From the NCBI GenBank assembly GCA_034440575.1, contig JAOTOL010000847.1, positions 1-64,000 of the forward strand: 64,000 nucleotides of DNA, read 5' to 3'. A program made the position numbers and the translations under genes. Positions 60,882-64,000 of the stretch are shown in pieces. The notes under the pieces were generated by a model. That model was given only the letters and a program-made list of their open reading frames with translations. It was not told where the DNA came from and made no database searches. Each line of letters opens with the position of its first letter. Within the stretch, counting starts at the first letter, position 1. This DNA is from Imbricaverruca yamaguchii. Its lineage: Eukaryota > Arthropoda > Thecostraca > Neoverrucidae.

Positions 60882-61421
60882 TTATGCTAATTTAGGCGGA
60901 CAATTTCTGGAACCGTTGCATGCGTTCGGTCTTTCCTTCACACCGTAACATGATACACCCTGTCGGAGTTCTTCGCATGCTCTTCGTATGTCCGCGAAAT
61001 TTGAATTGTATCGAACACATATGAAACTGTTCTTTGAAACTGAGAATATCCCAAATACATTGTGGTCATAACTGTGATCGTATGCAAAAAAAATGTACCC
61101 AAAGCCAAGGGCCGTGCCAAAACAAAGGTGGACCTGGTTATCATCTTGAGGGAGATAAACAGGTCCGAGTACAGGAAGGATCGAGTCCTTCCTATATTCG
61201 GTTGAATCCCCCCAAAAATATACAGGCTTTATAGTGTCGCCTTTCGGGCCAGCCCATCCACCGTGCTTTGCTTTGATCAACTTTAGCACTGCTTGACCAG
61301 CCAGCCATTTATCAACTCCACTCCATGCCAATGCCGAATCCTTTCTTCGAGCAGAACTCGAAGAAAGATAATTTAGAAGTGAATAATTGAGTCTTACGGG
61401 TAGGAACTTGGCCAGTGCCAC
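60882..61421 (-). other. Unrecognised open frame, 179 codons
   Basis: The longest minus frame in the right flank. It has no signal peptide, repeat or known motif. The C-terminal part reads ADIRRACEELRQGVSCYGVK. It might be an element relic, and I would not call it a gene without homology or transcript support. Confidence 0.2.
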
Positions 61422-61528
61422 GATGTTTTCCCCGAGTCTTCAGTTCTGTGTGCGTGACAGCTGCGGAATATCGAGGACGCGCTAACCACTGCACCGCCGG
61501 CTCACCAGTCTTCAAAACGGGCGCGATA

Positions 61529-61590
61529 TTAACCCGTCCCGTCTCGGGGGGTCTTCAACCGCCCCCCCCCCCTGAGACGGGACGGGTTAA
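61529..61590. mobile_element. 62-bp palindromic remnant of the TTAACCCG family
   Basis: TTAACCCGTCCCGTCTC, the diagnostic GGGGTCTTCAACCGCC, a C-run, then GAGACGGGACGGGTTAA. The two 17-bp ends are perfectly inverted with 28 bp between them. It retains TTAA at both borders. Confidence 0.85.
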
Positions 61591-62744
61591 GCAACCGGTT
61601 TCGGACGCGCCGATCGACGCACGCCGGAAAACCATCCCGAAGAATGCAGGCCGCTTTTAAAGAAAAACACCTTTCCACTGTGTACAGGTGACAGGAACGG
61701 CGGTGTATAAAGAAACTGGAGCAGGATGCGTCGGAAGCTGCCGTCAGAACACAGTGCCCGTGCACGCTTTTCGGCGGGCGCTGGCTTGGGGACGCCAACC
61801 AGCGAGGAGCAATGCAATCAGCGAATGCGAACTTCGCAGACCATCGTTTTAAAATACACCGGACACTATCTGAAGTTTGCACGTCCAATTACTGAGGGTA
61901 TGTGCCGTGAGTACCTTAAACACACTGACACAGCCATCGCTGACTACATATTTGGTTGAGGTGAATGAACCCGGGCATAGGTACCCAAAAGCAGTCTGTC
62001 TCTCTCAGTCCGGTTAGTGCTTTGCCTTTGTCTGAGTGCATAGGAAGTAAATGTTATCCAGTGAGAGCACACAGTGCAAAAATGATTGTTACATACGAAG
62101 CATTTAAGAAGCTTCGTCAAGTTTTGTTTTGCTTGTATCACACATTTTATACACGCACCGAAAGAAGTTCGGCATAGCTGCATATTTGGAACCACATTAA
62201 ATATACTGCACGGACAACCCTTGCTACTTTAATAGGTCAGATTGTGGTAAAAAATAATATACAGCACAAGTTGGGAAACCATTCGCGAACGTGTTCCGTG
62301 CGTGATACAAAGATGGCTTCAGTACAGGCAAAAACGTATGTCTATGACATGACAACTCGTCGAAAAAAAGGCATCCCTCATTGTTCTGTACTGGAATATC
62401 TTCAGTGTAGAAGACTGGAGACGTTTGCAGCCACATTCAGGGCAAGACGTCGAGTGAGACATCCGAAATTTTGTTTCGGTATAGTTCCATCACTCACAAA
62501 GCCAGCTCCGAGCAGAAAACGAAGCGCGGGTTTTCGGACCAATTCTGTCACCCAGCTAGGAACAGGACCCGAAGCGCGGGTTTTCGGCACAGTTCCATCA
62601 TTCCAACAGGGCAGGAGCTGGAGCGCGGTTTGTCACGCTGACCGATGGCGACAAGCCCAGCTGATCCCGTCCACACTCAAAGACCGACAAACTGTAGCGT
62701 GCTGGCGACGACATGCTGACAACTTCGCTGCATCACACACTCTG
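61591..62744. other. Unclassified sequence
   Basis: A short duplicated word GAAGCGCGGGTTTTCGG occurs at about 62523 and 62571. No exon. Confidence 0.5.
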
Positions 62745-62965
62745 AGAATGTGTCAGATCGCTACGTCTACCACAGCACCAGCAGCTGTCTACCACTGCAT
62801 CACCAGCAGCTATCTCCAACTGCACCACCAGCAGATGTGTACTATTGCACCGCCAGCATCTGTCTACTACTGCACCACAAACAGGTGTCTAACACTGCAC
62901 CAGCAGCAGCTGTCTACCACTGCACCACCAGCAGCGGTCTACCACTGCACCAGCAGCGTCCCCAC
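62745..62965. repeat. 25-bp minisatellite
   Basis: Seven to eight units of CTGTCTACCACTGCACCACC followed by AGCAG. It forms the C-terminal half of a 244-codon plus frame that I do not regard as a gene. Confidence 0.9.
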
Positions 62966-63439
62966 CCCCAACACATGACAACATTAGCTACCACACACCA
63001 GCAGCGGTGGGCCCCGAATTCCTGTTAGTGCAACGAATGCATTGATTTCCGCGCAAAGGTTGTCTCAGTTAGGCTCGCCGATGAAAATATTGCATCCACA
63101 CACAGCGAAGACAACGAAATGCACAAAGGCAATGCTGGGTGGTAACTTTTGGTACATATTTCTATTAGAATGCCCACGTCCAGGATACAACTACACAACT
63201 TGCAATTCGTCACAACTTATGTCACATGGCAGCAAACTAATTATTTATCTCCAGTGTACAAAACTATATCGTCCGATCCGCCAGGTAAGCGCTGGCCCCC
63301 CGCCATTCACCGAGCCACTTCAAATACAAAGCGAAGAATTAGCACACATACTGACGCAAGTACGACTGCCTGTCGGCTGGTTCGCCTGGCATCCATACGA
63401 CATGCGCAACTCGCTGTTCACCGAGCCGCTTTAAATACA
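62966..63439. other. Unclassified sequence
   Basis: TTCACCGAGCCACTTCAAAT followed by ACAAAGC recurs about 110 bp later (63307 and 63417). No exon. Confidence 0.5.
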
Positions 63440-63628
63440 AAGCAATGATTGTTTGTTTATTGGTTGGTTCACGACACACTTTATGCACATTCACGGCTAA
63501 TGGCGCCGCCCACACTGTTTCGCCGGTGGGCCACGGTATTGGGTAATGTCCTGAGTGGCGCTAGAATCGAACCCGGGACCTTTGGTACCCATAGCCCGAC
63601 ACCTTAACCACTCGGCCATCCCCGCCCC
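63440..63628 (-). mobile_element. tRNA-derived SINE, family C (Leu/Ser-type head)
   Basis: The minus strand begins GGGCGGGGATGGCCGAGTGG followed by TTAAGGTGTCGGGC (long-arm tRNA type A box), then CCCGGGTTCGATTCTAGC (B box). A body and a tail AACCAACCAATAAACAAACA follow. The acceptor stem is not closed, so it is not a functional tRNA. The 3' end resembles family B. Confidence 0.85.
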
Positions 63629-64000
63629 TGCAAAGCATTGATCACACACACACACATATCAACTCCGGTGCGGTCACCGGGGGACGATTTCACCTGGCAT
63701 CAACAGAAAGTACGTGGCTTAGCCAATGATAATCGTAACGAGACACTTCCCGGATGGATCGTCCGAGAAATTATTATAGGAACCGCCGTTCTCTGCAAGA
63801 CGCAGAACAGCAAACACATCTCGGTTAGCGCCACAGCATGTCTTCAATGTAAAACCTGGACGAAATCGGATTATTCATTGGGTACACATTCTTGTGAAGG
63901 GCATTAAAACGGTCCATGCATATGGCTCGTGCCGCAATAACGTAAACATTATCATTGCCTAAAAGTCGCACTTTGCCCACCGATTATATATATACATATA
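63629..64000. other. Unclassified right edge
   Basis: A short (CA)n lies near 63645. No feature is recognised. Confidence 0.5.

Noticed and set aside
62244..62978. 244-codon plus frame
   Set aside because: The second half is the 25-bp minisatellite. The first half has no recognisable domain or splice context.
63560..63628. Functional tRNA-Leu or tRNA-Ser gene
   Set aside because: The A and B boxes are good, but the acceptor stem does not pair and a SINE body and tail follow.

Overview
The window is non-coding-rich eukaryotic DNA from an invertebrate animal. There are no bacterial operons. Micro- and minisatellites, tRNA-derived SINEs, degraded LINEs, Penelope-like retroelements and DNA transposons fill most of it. 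I cannot place the species.

The one host gene I can support lies on the minus strand. It is a metabotropic glutamate receptor, closest to group III (GRM4/6/7/8-like). Three consecutive coding exons of its extracellular ligand-binding domain are present: 59561-59382 (60 codons), 53355-53186 (56 codons plus 2 nt) and 3276-3122 (155 nt). Each has canonical AG/GT borders, and the phases join exactly (0, then 2, then leaving in phase 1). Together they read as 168 residues of uninterrupted receptor homology. The introns are about 6.0 kb (53356-59381) and about 49.9 kb (3277-53185), so nearly the whole window is intron. The upstream exons lie beyond 64000 and the downstream exons before position 1.

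Layout. 1-9.9 kb: exon 3122-3276 lies between a 35-bp minisatellite that starts at its donor and a 42-bp minisatellite that carries its acceptor. Then come a pyrimidine-rich degenerate array, a tandem duplicate of about 690 bp and further minisatellites. 10-25 kb: two related TTAA-flanked DNA elements (10161-11390 and 22954-24256), several tandem arrays and three kinds of tRNA-like SINE. 27-33 kb: a plus-strand LINE reverse transcriptase pseudogene, small insertions, a long GAGT array and a GC-rich inverted-repeat element. 38-41 kb: two head-to-head Penelope-like fragments and a TTAA element. 43-46 kb: a large 25-bp minisatellite. 47.7-48.7 kb: a minus-strand LINE. 49.2-52.0 kb: a 2.86-kb DNA transposon with inverted repeats of about 635 bp and a broken DDE-like transposase. 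53-64 kb: two receptor exons and a cluster of TTAA elements, one with an inverted half.

The most unusual observations are these. First, the borders of the 155-nt receptor exon have been copied into tandem repeats, making ladders of donor-like and acceptor-like sites. Second, very short insertions of about 50-70 bp carry target-site duplications, and one has duplicated the branch-site region of a receptor intron. Third, a module lying between two TTAA sites is inverted within a transposon family. Fourth, direct repeats of AGGTCA recur in several unrelated element families. Divergences, copy numbers and splice use are read by eye; no alignment or database search was run.
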